From Ryuthela nishihirai (taxonomy: Eukaryota > Arthropoda > Arachnida > Araneae > Heptathelidae), in assembly GCA_038380435.1 (NCBI GenBank), contig JAWZYU010000010.1, positions 45,790,135 through 45,854,134 on the forward strand: a stretch of 64,000 nucleotides of DNA, written 5' to 3'. A model generated the notes under the pieces. It did not search any database and was not told the DNA's origin. It saw only the letters and a list, made by a program, of their open reading frames with translations. Shown here in pieces: positions 54,554 to 64,000 of the stretch. The translations under genes were made by a program, and so were the position numbers. Every line of letters begins with the position of its first letter. Position 1 is the stretch's first letter.

Positions 54554-56134
54554 CACTGAGATATCAGTTTATTAGGTACAACTCCTCTTTTTAAAAAATT
54601 GGTTTATTCCAATATGTAATATAAATGGTTCATTCCAACACATAATAAGTCATATGACTGCAATGTGCCGAAGGTGTGCGGCGCTAAGGGCAGGCAGACT
54701 AGCTTTTAGAGCATCAGTTAGAGGTCGATTGAGCGTCAGAATTAGCAAAACGAACGACCTGGGCAACTTTGAACGTGGCATTATAGTTGGTGCTAGTTGT
54801 GCCGGTTCTAACATCTCCTAAAAGGCCGTCTCCCTGGACTTTTAACTCAAACTATTCCAAGGGTTTGCCGAGAATGGTGCGAAAAGCAAAAACCTACCAG
54901 TGATCGACAATCCTGTGGACGAAAATAGCTTGTGGATCAACGGGGTTGGGTTGGGTTGTTTCACCTCTGAGCGGTACTTTTTTGCACACTATGGCCAGGT
55001 CACATGGACCCCGAAGGCTCAGAGAAAGTTTGGGGAGGGGACCCACTAGAACAGCTGTTGCGAGACAGATGGTAGCCTCCTGTCAAGGCTATTCAGCGTG
55101 TTTTTAACGTGCACAGGGTATGGCCCTCCTGCACACAGGACATGGCTTAACGTCCCATCCGACGGACGGCGGCCTTTCCAAGCCCATCGGTGTCCCCTAC
55201 TGACCGTGGGCAGGGCGGGGAGTTTTCTGGAGATGCCAATGCTGACCCAGCTGCGACTCGAATCTGGAAACTGCAGATTACATTCTGGCCCGCTACCGAC
55301 TGAGTCACCCCCGCCCCAACGATCAGCGTGGTCACAGCAGACAGGCGAGAAACGTGCAAGCTAACAGACGGGACACAACCAGACAAATCACAGCAGAATT
55401 AAATACTGATGTACAGAAGGTCATCTCCGAATGCACCACGCATCGGATCTTGGAATGGGAATGGGCCGACCATGTCGAGTATCGATATTGTCAGCAAAGA
55501 ACACGAAAATGCATCTCCAGTGACGCAGGAGCATTGACACTGGTCCACTGAGGATTGGAAAAAGACAGCCTCTTCGGACGAATCCAGGTTTCTTTCGCAT
55601 CATACTGATGGAATAATCTGATTTGGTACAAGCAGCATGAGGTCATGTAGCCATCTCATCGGGTGCGAGCATTACAGGCCAGTGTTGGCGGTGTGATGTT
55701 GTGGGGAATGTTTTCGAGCATTCATTAGGCCCCTTATACCCTTTGAAGGATATTTGAATGCCACGGCATATTTCAATATCTTTGGTGACCATGTTCATCC
55801 TTTCACGGCTGCAGTTTATCCTCAGTCGAATAGGCAAGCTCAGCATAATAACAACCTGCTCGCAAGACACATATCATCACTGAATAGTTCCAAGAACATG
55901 CCAACGAGTTTTCCTTGCTGCATTGGCCTGCACAGTCCCCAAATCCTTATCGATCATCTTTAGGATGAGGTGGAAAGAGCTGTTCATAGCGAGACTGTGC
56001 CGCTGTCCAATTCTCGCGCAACGCATCCAGCATCTTGTACGTTCCATGCCTTGAAGAATTCGGGCTGTTCTGAAGTCCAAAGGGGACGCAACATGTTACT
56101 AGGTAGGTGTACCTAATAAACTGGCATCTCAGTG
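54554..56134 (+). mobile_element. Tc1-like transposon with terminal inverted repeats, SINE inserted
   Basis: Ends CACTGAGATATCAGTTTATT (left) and its complement at the right (AATAAACTGGCATCTCAGTG) with TA on both sides. Plus-strand coding remains: NFERGIIVGASCAGSNIS (HTH), RQARNVQANRRDTTRQITAE after the SINE, ASVGGVMLWGMFSS (about 55680), and LLHWPAQSPNP (about 55915). Frameshifts and stops throughout. Without the SINE it is about 1.2 kb, normal for Tc1. Confidence 0.88.
54944..55317 (-). mobile_element. SINE A copy inside the Tc1 element
   Basis: Left end GGGTTGGGTTGGGTTGTTTC, right end GAGTCACCCCCGCCCC. The junctions share only CAACG, so the target duplication is short or eroded. The core has the usual GTGCACGTTAAA on the minus strand. 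Confidence 0.9.
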
Positions 56135-56139
56135 TACAT

Positions 56140-56655
56140 GCAAAGGATTTATTTCCTGTCGTTAAATCATAAAATATACGGTAAAAAAAATCCTTTTGGA
56201 ATTTGGAGATTGGCTTTCAACAGCCCTTCCCCCATTTCCAGTCCTCACGTATTTTCATTTGGATTAAATCAGATGAATATCGAAACAATCAATAATTGGA
56301 TATCAAATCTATCTATGGTATTCGACAATCTAACGTACAGTTGAAGTTGCTTGAAGCTGCGAAAATCTCATCAGAAACATTAAAAAATGGGAAAACGAAA
56401 AATATTTTTCGGACTTCTGATAGTTATTGATTCTGAGAACAAAATTCAGTTAAAAATGTTTCGGGGAGCACGAGATGAATGCTGAAAATTTTTGGGAATA
56501 AAAGACCATAAAAGATTGGTAAGAAACTCAAAGTGGAGTGATAAGGAAACCCTTGTAGGTTTTCATGCAGTAGTAGTAATCTTCTCTATCAGGTGCATTT
56601 TGTAGAGGTGGATCCTTAAAGGAGTAGGAATGTAAGACTTTGCTTCATGTATTTT
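56140..56655. other. No gene or repeat recognised
   Basis: AT-rich sequence between the Tc1 element and the next SINE. Confidence 0.45.
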
Positions 56656-56659
56656 TGTG

Positions 56660-57030
56660 GTAGAGATGACTCACTCGGTAGCCCACTAGGCTCGTAATCT
56701 ACAGTTCCCAGGTTCGAATCCCAATTGGCCAGTATTGAAATTTATCTCCTCCAAACATCTACCTTTCCTTGGTCAGTAGGGACACCGATGGATCTTGGAA
56801 AGGCTGTCGCCCATCAGATGAGACGTAAAGCCATGGCCCCATATATGGGAGAGCCATACACTGTGCACGATAAAGAGCACACTGGATGGCCTTGACGAGA
56901 AGCTACCATATGTATTCTTAACAGCTGTTTAGCGGTCCCCTTCCACCCCAGCCTTCTGTGACAGTTTAGGGTCCTTGTGACCTGCCCATTGTGCAAAAAA
57001 AAAGCCTTTCAGAGGTAAAACAACTCATAT
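56660..57030 (+). mobile_element. SINE A copy
   Basis: GACTCACTCGGTAGCCCACT, CCCAGGTTCGAATCCCAATT and GTATTGAAATTTATCTCC mark the head; the 3' end is CAGAGGTAAAACAACTC. Confidence 0.88.
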
Positions 57031-57097
57031 TATGTCTTTTTATATCTTTAGAAGCTTGATTTAGAAGTATTTGTTTACTTGGGATATTTTTTATATT

Positions 57098-57180
57098 GCA
57101 GACCCTGTGGCCGAGAGTCTTAGCGTACTTGGTTACAGTTCAACGGTACCTGGATTCCAGCCGTGGATAAGGAATGATGT
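57098..57180 (+). other. tRNA-like sequence (possible SINE head)
   Basis: CCTGTGGCCGAGAGTCTTAG resembles a box A, and CCTGGATTCCAGCCG a degraded box B. The stems are poor, so it is not a working tRNA. Confidence 0.4.
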
Positions 57181-57330
57181 TTCTTTACACGTATTTTTCT
57201 TTGCTATCCTGAGGTTTCGCCTTCTGAACAAATTCTTATGACGTATTATAGTAACCTATGATTTAATGTAGAAATATTTGTCTTAGTTTCGAAACGAAAT
57301 GTTCGCTGTGTTAATTCCAATTAATATACT

Positions 57331-57523
57331 CTTCCCTCAGCAGCTGCTTGCCACAGAAGTCTGACAGGATACTGTACGTTTATTCGCCATAATAGAAGGT
57401 CTGTGAGAATGGCGGAACTTCAACAGAAAACCAACGCAAAAATCCATGCCTTACTGAGGCTCGAACCCAGGTCCCTTTTAATGAATAGACAAACATGCTA
57501 ATCACTCGGCCAGGACGGCAACT
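57331..57523 (-). mobile_element. SINE B copy, diverged
   Basis: The minus strand: GGCCGAGTGATTAGCATGTT, GGGTTCGAGCCTCAG (box B), and the 3' end CAGCTGCTGAGGGAAG. Confidence 0.85.
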
Positions 57524-57524
57524 A

Positions 57525-58835
57525 GATACATACATATATATAGCATAAAATATATTGCATATGATGACTTAAATTTTCTTTAGATGGCGCTGGCTATTGT
57601 CTCTTCAGATAGTATTTATTTTTTGTTGCAAACGTTAGATTTATCAATTTTGCTTTTAGTAATGGTAAAATGGTCTTCTGATTCTGGGAACTATGAAACT
57701 TCTCTCCCCAGCGCTTGAACTAGGTATTAAAATTTATCCCTGAAGAATATCTGTATGAATTACAAAGTGTGTATTCTTAAATCTCTCACATATTTCACCT
57801 TTTTTTGAGTTAAAAAAATTTTTATTTAAAAAAAAATAATATTTCCACAGAGTCAGTTTTCCTGTGAAAGTGGTTGGGGTGAACTCACCCTGTACTCTGT
57901 AAATGTCATATATCATCTCAGATCTTTTCCAACATAGGCTGTACTCAATATGGTTCTTCCCATGCGTAGCAAGAATACTTTGACGGTATCGGATGTGATT
58001 GAATAGTGTAAAAAAATATTTTTTAAGTTTAAAGAGAAGTATCGAAATTTTTATTGAAATTGTTTAGAATTATCATTTCCTGTTGCGTTAAATAAGAGGA
58101 ATTAATAAAAACTTTAAACTACCTGTATGGAAATTAGTATTAAAATATATATTAATTTTAGAATAATATTTACCCAGTGTAATTGGTGTCCAGTTAAAAA
58201 TAATTTCTTGTCCGGGTGAAATAATTTTTTCGCCTTTAAATTTTGTTGAAAGAAGGGAACTAGTGATGCGAACTATCAATGTTTTTGAAAAAAATAAAAA
58301 ACATTTTACAGTTTGTTTAGTGTTGCCAACTTAAAAATAGAACCTTTTTAGTTTTATGGTTTAAATGGATATGAATTTTAATTTTCAACTTTTGAGAGCA
58401 AAAAATTTGGAAAGCAAAACAAATACAGAGTTTCGTCTAGAAACTTCCTATTCAGGTGATAAAGTTGGGAAGATGGAGTGAACTTTCTTAATGGTGCTAC
58501 AATAAGAAAAAAAAAATTTTTTTCCTATTTTTGACCTTGGATAGACTGGCCACACCAAGCATCTAACTCACAAGTGTTGCGAGTTCAAAAATTATCAAAT
58601 TGGTTCTGCCGAATTTGAGCCCAAATTATCTTTATTTATCAACAAAATCTTGCACTATTTTGGGATAAGAGAACAATAATTGTGTTTCATAAGTAAAGGT
58701 CTTTCAAATTTTTTTTGGAATATGTGGTCAATTTAACCGAAATTCAATTGCAATAAATTCTCCACTTACAATTACTCCATATAATTATCAATTTCGCCAA
58801 TAGATGGCGACACCTATTTCAACCCACCTGTATAG
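57525..58835. other. No gene firmly recognised
   Basis: AT-rich. A minus-strand stretch at about 58160-58275 reads STKFKGEKIISPGQEIIFNW and is followed by GTAAAT, which looks exon-like, but I do not recognise the protein. Confidence 0.35.
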
Positions 58836-58839
58836 GGTA

Positions 58840-59240
58840 TCTCAAAAATATAGGTACAAACTATTAGGGGAGGTAGATAACATCTAAAAGAATGAGGATT
58901 GCATAGGAACCCATAACCGGAAACGTCATGGGAAAATGGTAGCAGAGGGACAAGATCTGAAAGGACACAAGATAGTGATTAATGGGAAAACATTTATTGA
59001 ACATAATTATTACAAATGGCGTACTAGATAATACATTTCATAATGTTACAGCAGATGCTCGAGTTTCCACCATGAGACGCGATGCATGCGTGACACCGAC
59101 GGTCGAACACACCTGGAGTTTCTTTGATAGTAGCAGCAGCGCAGACGAGCCTTGCCACGAGATCCATGTCAGACTCCATAGGCGATTCATACACGGTAAC
59201 TTTGAGGGCCCATAGAGAAAGAAATCAACGCTCATTAAAT
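58840..59240 (-). mobile_element. DUF4817-type transposon, 3' end of a second family
   Basis: In minus sense, after correcting frameshifts by eye, it follows the C-terminus of a DUF4817-type transposase: SVDFFLYGPSK, then YESPMESDMDLVARLVCAAA and DRRCHACIASHGGNS. The end TATAGGGTATCTCAAAAATA near 58838 is a likely terminal repeat. The N-terminal part is absent; a different family from the copies at 1-976 and 50177-52452. Confidence 0.75.
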
Positions 59241-60089
59241 CGGCATGGATGTTTTTCGCATCTATACCCTAGTCAAAATTTTGTGGTTCCCCATCCTGAG
59301 CAACAAGCACGGATTTTGCAGACCGAAATTTACACGCTGCCAGCGAAGAGAGAACTGATGATATCACCTTTGTTTTTAACACGTAATGACAAGTTTAGAT
59401 AAGCTTTCAAACAAGTAGGAACTCGTTAACTTCGTAGAAACGAGTGCAAATCTACAGACCCGTGACAAGAATTTTTGAACGACATCCGTATTTTAATAAA
59501 TATTAAGAGTGATAATTCAAAACCGTGTTTTAGAAGTTTGTGTAAAGATTTCTTTCACTATTTATCAGTTTTGTATCAGTTTCTTAAGACTGGCATTGCT
59601 GTTCTTAAATATTGAAATTTTCATAACTCATTAAATTCTGATGGAATATTGTTGAAAATCGAGATTTTGATATATTAAGATATTTATCTGTTATTTCATT
59701 TTTCAAAATAAAATAACTTTTCAGATGTCATAGAGCTTCGACTCTAACTCCCCACTGAGATAAAATAGGTTGTTCTTTAATTTATGGGAACTAGTGTATT
59801 ATGTATTCTTCTTTACACTTTAATCAAATTGCCTAGATTTGTCAGTAGAAAAAGTAAGTTTTATTCATCATTCATAGGATAGAATTACTGTCACGGTTAG
59901 AACTAACTGTTAGTAAATGTGTCTTCTTATCAAATACCTTATAAACGACTCCATTGAAAGTTGATTCGTTGAAAGCTCTCTTTTTCAGGATTGTTTCTTG
60001 ATCGTTCAACGAATATTACTGCATCAAATCATTGCTTGTCCATTCTGCACATCCACTGGCTATAACTAGTTGAAACACAAACTGAGATA

Positions 60090-61592
60090 TGAATTATCTG
60101 ATCCAAAGTATCCGGACACCCTTTCTGAGTAGTGAATTCGCCCATAACCTCATAGAGCAGGCATGTCAAAGATAAGGCTCGAGGACCATGAGAGGTCCCC
60201 GGGGCATTTAGATGCGGCCCTCGACCTCAATTAATAATACTCGAATTTCATGAATAGTTGTAAATACATTGAACACATAGGTACAGATTACAGAAAAGAA
60301 GCTGAAAAGATGTCAAGTATCTGGATCTTCGAAATAATGCGCTGTTTTTTTAACCGTTTTGACTTAATGCCATTTTAATTTTGATGTATGCTTTAAATTT
60401 AATAAAAGATATTTTTATATAAAATTAGTGTTTACTTGAATCCCGGCCCACTGATATATATTTTGAAAGAAAAATTGGCATTTTACAAGATTGAGTTTGA
60501 CACCCCTCTCATAGACACTCATGAACAAGAGAATAGGCCGTACGGCAGAGTTCAGTGACTTTCAATGTGGCACGGTCATAGGATGCCACCTTAGCAACAA
60601 GTCAGTTCAAGACATTTCAGCCCTGCTGCAGCTGCTCCGATCAACAGTAAGTGATGTTATTGGGAAGGGGAAACGCCTAGGGGCAACAACAGCGCAATGA
60701 CACCCTAAATGATAGAGCGGTACCGCCGATTGCTGAAGCGGGTGGTGCGAGAAAGACGCCTGTCCTAGGTTACAAAATGCCTCTGAAAGCAACGCCAGCA
60801 CCATAACAGTCGTCGCAAGCTGCAGGAAATGTGTTTCCATGGCTGAGCAGACGCACACAAGCTTAACATTAACAAGATCAGCGCCAAGTGTCGGTTGGAG
60901 TGGTATAAAGAATGGCACCACTGGACTCTTGAGCAGTGGAACCGCATTCTCTGTAGTGATGAATCACGCTTCACCATCTGGCAGTCCGAAGGACGAGTCT
61001 GGAAGCGGAAGATGCTAGGAGAACGCTACCTCCCTCACTGTGTTGTACTAACTGTAAAGTTTGGTGGTTGAGTCATCATGGTCTGGGGCTGTTTTCCATG
61101 GATCGGACTGAGTTCCTTAATCCCGGTGAATTGACTCTGAACGCCGCAGCCTATAATGATATTCCCGACAATTCTGTGCTCAAAACTTTATGGCAACAGT
61201 TCAGTGAATTCTCTTTCCTGTACCAACATGATGCAAAGTCCCCGTCCACAAAACGAGGAGCGTGTAGGAATGGTTTGATAAGATGGGTGTGGAAGAACTT
61301 GACTGGCCTGCACAGAGCTTTGATCTCACCCCATGGAACACCTTTGGGATGAATTGGAACGCCGACTGCAAGCCAGGCCGAACCGCGCGACATCAGTGAC
61401 CGGCCTCACTAATGCTCGCGGCAGAATGTCAGGCAGTTCCCGCAGCAACGTACCAAAATCTAATGGAATACTTTCCTCGGAGAGTGGAGGCTGAAATAGC
61501 AGCCAAAGGTGGACTAACGAATATTAATTCTTTTCCTATTACCGGCAGATTGTAGATGAGCGAGTGTCCGTACACTTTTGAATCAGATAGTG
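60090..61592 (+). mobile_element. Tc1-like transposon with terminal inverted repeats, MITE inserted
   Basis: The left end TATCTGATCCAAAGTATCCG and right end (complement) TATCTGATTCAAAAGTGTAC match imperfectly. The plus-strand transposase is readable across frames from 60531: RTAEFSDFQCGTVIGCHLSN (HTH), LDSEQWNRILCSDESRF (second catalytic region), GRVWKRKMLGERYLPHC, VIMVWGCFPWI, AAYNDIPDNSVLKTLWQQF, LDWPAQSFDLTPWNTFGMNW and PRRVEAEIAAKGGLTN. Several stops and frameshifts make it inactive, yet it is the best preserved Tc1 of the window. Confidence 0.9.
60158..60508. mobile_element. hAT-type MITE
   Basis: Starts CAGGCATGTCAAAGATAAGG and ends GAGTTTGACACCCCTC, the 'CAGGCATGTCAAACTC' type of hAT ends. 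Flanked by TCATAGAG and TCATAGAC (seven of eight identical). Inserted between the left end and the coding region of the Tc1 element. Confidence 0.85.
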
Positions 61593-61599
61593 TATTAAC

Positions 61600-63095
61600 C
61601 AATCTTTAGGTTCATATCTAACCTTTCGGAATATGTATGAAGGGGTTGAGTCTAATTTCCTTGGCTACTAAAGTTTTGAGTTTTTGCTTTCTGAAAAGCA
61701 AAAATAAAAAGAAAGCATTATAGAATTTTGACTCCGAATTTTATATTCAGCAAAAAAATGAAATAAAATAGCAGGTGATGCAATATAATTTTTTATTAAT
61801 ATGCAAAGTAGATTGTAAAAGTAGCCCCTTCGAACATTTTCTGTCCCAAAGAGATATTTTGCTAAAACTCTTAGTACAATCTGATGAGATGAATTTGTTG
61901 CAAAGTAGACTATGCGAAGAATATGTCTTCTTCTTTTCCTGAGAAATGTTATTTTGCTACACTATCTAGGACAGTGATATTCTGATTATTGCCTTTTAGG
62001 AATTGGGGAAATTAATCGTCATATGGAATAAAAGGAAGATGAGATTTTAAAGTCAGGAGTCTGAGTTTTATTGTCTTCATATCCTCTTTTTATATGATGT
62101 CATTTGCGCGATCCCTATACCTACACTTTCGGTCTGGAGCATTCACTGAACTTTCATCTCTTGAGTTTAACATTCTCGCACATCACACTATTGAAATGTA
62201 TTGGTCTTGTGACCTTGCTATTTAAAACATTGTGGAGCAAGGAAAGTGTCGCTCAGACACATTTTTTGCAAACAACAACATTGGCCTAAGGCATATACAC
62301 AGTTCATGTGGTCCTGGTGTTGTCATTGAAATGCGGAAGAACAAACATCCAGGTCAAAAACTACACCACGAACTGAGACTACTATACGATTAAAATATGT
62401 ATTAGGCTACATACCATCCTTTCGTGATGAATTTATGCTATGAATTTGGTTCTCTGGACATATAAGTTTTTCGTAAAGAATAAACGTCAGTTTATTAAAT
62501 CTTGGATTCATAATGTCGTAAACGGCAAACTTGGAAAGAAATCAGAAATTTGTCTTCATAAAAACAGAAAGCTACCGGCTGGAAATGAAATTTCACTTTT
62601 GTCAATTTCACCCGTTACCGACGTGCTACGAATCGACTTAAAATTACACCACTGCCAAGTATAAAGAGGATTAATCACACCGCCGTGAAATCATCAACAA
62701 TGTATATCTATGTCGCTCCCATGGTGCCACTGGACCTGTCAATCACAACACAGACGCCGAAGACATCGTGTCCGATTTCAGAAAGTTTTAATATTTTTTT
62801 TATTTTACATTAGAGGAAAAGCCCCAAAAGAATAGGACAATTAGTTGTGTCGATAGATCATATGCTAAAGAAATTAAATGTGTGAAACGCAGATACTACT
62901 GGTTGAAACACAGATATGAAATTTCACGATGACCGCGCGACAAACCAGTATAGATTATGCGTAATCTATCCTATGTTTTTGACCTCCCTGTCTATACGTA
63001 GCCTAAAACGTTGCTGGATCTTTTATGCAAATGTGACAGTATAAATTCATGTGGTCAGGCCTATATCTAGAGAAAAATCGAGAAGGAAGGGAGGG
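61600..63095. other. No gene or repeat recognised
   Basis: A plus-strand frame at 62440-62664 (74 codons) has a protein-like composition but no family I recognise and no splice context. Confidence 0.35.
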
Positions 63096-63100
63096 AAACG

Positions 63101-63220
63101 GCAAGAAACACGATCGATCCGGTGAAATGTAAAAGGGATAATAACAAAATGAATTCCTACTGTACTGTAATATTTCCCCCTCCTTTTAACAGGTCTGAAA
63201 TTTTTATGAAAAATGAATGA
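63101..63220. repeat. Long direct repeat flanking a Tc1 fragment, left copy
   Basis: GCAAGAAACACGATCGATCC through TTTTAACAGGTCTGAAATTT recurs at 63880-64000 in the same orientation with few differences. Too long for a target duplication; probably part of a tandemly arranged or duplicated element that continues past the window. Confidence 0.9.
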
Positions 63221-63224
63221 TATA

Positions 63225-63878
63225 TACACTGTTGTATCAGAATAATATGATAACCTACCAAAAACGGGAAATAACCACCCTTGGCCTGGATGACAGTGGC
63301 GAGACGGCATGGCATGGACGCAATGAGGCCCTGGAAGTTTGCCAGAGGCACACGTGACAATTCACACTCCAGCAGAGCATGGTGGCTCCGGAGATGACGT
63401 GGTTGTTGGTCGTGCACGCCGAACCTGTCGATCCAAATAGTCCCACAAGAGCTCTATGGGATTCAGGTCGGGAGATTTCGCCGGCCAAGGGAGAACAGAG
63501 ACATCGCTGTCGTGTTCCTGGAACCAGTCACGCACCACTTTAGTGACATGGCAGGGCACATTGTCCTGTTGGTAGACACCATCATCAACAGGGTATACTC
63601 CAACATGAAGGGATGCATGTGGTCAGCGAGGATGGACAGGTAGCCATTGGTGTTCAAGGACCTATCCAGTGGTACCAGCGGTCCCAGGTCATACTAGGTA
63701 AACATCCTCCAGACATGCACACTGCCACCGCCGGCCTATACTTGATTGACAAGCGTGTCCGGGTGTTGTTTCACATGTGTCTGACGCCATATCCGCCACC
63801 GCCCGTCACTTATGTGGAATAGAAATCTCAATTCTTCAGAGAAGCCAACCTTTTTCCACTCTTCCACTGTCCAATGAC
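63225..63878 (-). pseudogene. Tc1-like transposase, catalytic and C-terminal part
   Basis: The minus strand reads FLFHISDGRWRIWRQTHV (frame changes), YDLGPLVPLDRSLNTNGYLS, ILADHMHPFM, then APCHVTKVVRDWFQEH and VLPWPAKSPDLNPIELLWDY, ending with a C-terminal MPSRHCHP segment. All are Tc1 blocks in order. The N-terminal DNA-binding part is missing; the frame breaks at the right-hand direct repeat. Confidence 0.88.
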
Positions 63879-63879
63879 A

Positions 63880-64000
63880 GCAAGAAACACGATAGAGCCG
63901 GTAAAATGTAATAGGGATAATAACAAAACGAATTCCTACTGTACTGTAATATTTCCCCCTCCTTTTAACAGGTCTGTAAATTTTTAAAAAAAATTAATGA
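63880..64000. repeat. Long direct repeat flanking a Tc1 fragment, right copy
   Basis: Second copy of 63101-63220, running to the window edge. It differs by a handful of substitutions (for example ATAGAGCC for ATCGATCC). Confidence 0.9.

Noticed and set aside
8478..57180. tRNA genes, from box A and box B sequences at many sites
   Set aside because: In each case the acceptor stem does not pair and a SINE body follows, so they are SINE heads, not tRNA genes.

Overview
This is a eukaryotic, AT-rich, repeat-laden genomic window, most likely from an arthropod and perhaps a chelicerate. The grounds are a host gene of the nose-resistant-to-fluoxetine (NRF-6) membrane acyltransferase family split by introns of about 10 kb, transposases with an N-terminal DUF4817-like helix-turn-helix, abundant tRNA-derived SINEs, and a nuclear copy of mitochondrial cytochrome b in which AGA/AGG read sensibly as Ser (invertebrate mitochondrial code). 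The species assignment is inference only.

Host gene. One protein-coding gene runs on the minus strand from its ATG at 46778 to beyond position 1. Six exons were found by reading splice sites and protein homology: 46778-46433 (signal peptide and start of the NRF ectodomain), 36110-35887, 27416-27355 (VCLPSLCS motif), 15651-15558, 15384-15284 (first membrane segment) and 4898-4725 (start of the acyltransferase-3 membrane domain). Intron phases agree at every junction except across 35886-27417, where at least one short exon is not located. The rest of the acyltransferase domain lies beyond the left edge. The gene spans more than 42 kb, and most of the window is its introns.

Mobile DNA. The introns and the 5' flank (46.8-64 kb) hold: a complete LTR retrotransposon (41739-44984) with two 641-bp LTRs that look identical; a solo LTR of a related family (48833-49564); RTE-like LINE fragments; a 5'-truncated LINE inserted in a DUF4817 transposon that is itself inserted in a hAT-type MITE (50086-52655); seven Tc1-like elements, two with recognisable terminal inverted repeats; a mariner relic; a hAT-like element carrying a DEQGERFHQD-family gene (22714-25561); further hAT MITEs; and at least four tRNA-derived SINE families, several copies having clear target-site duplications. 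Tandem repeats include a satellite of about 293 bp at two distant loci, and 30-, 32-, 33- and 58-bp minisatellites.

Most notable observation. The 3.2-kb LTR retrotransposon does not carry pol. Its single 674-codon ORF joins a coiled-coil, gag-like N-terminus to about 230 residues clearly derived from host thymidine phosphorylase, with the base-binding segment deleted and the catalytic His replaced. The ORF runs through the polypurine tract and ends inside the 3' LTR. It looks like a recently inserted, non-autonomous retrotransposon that captured a cellular gene.
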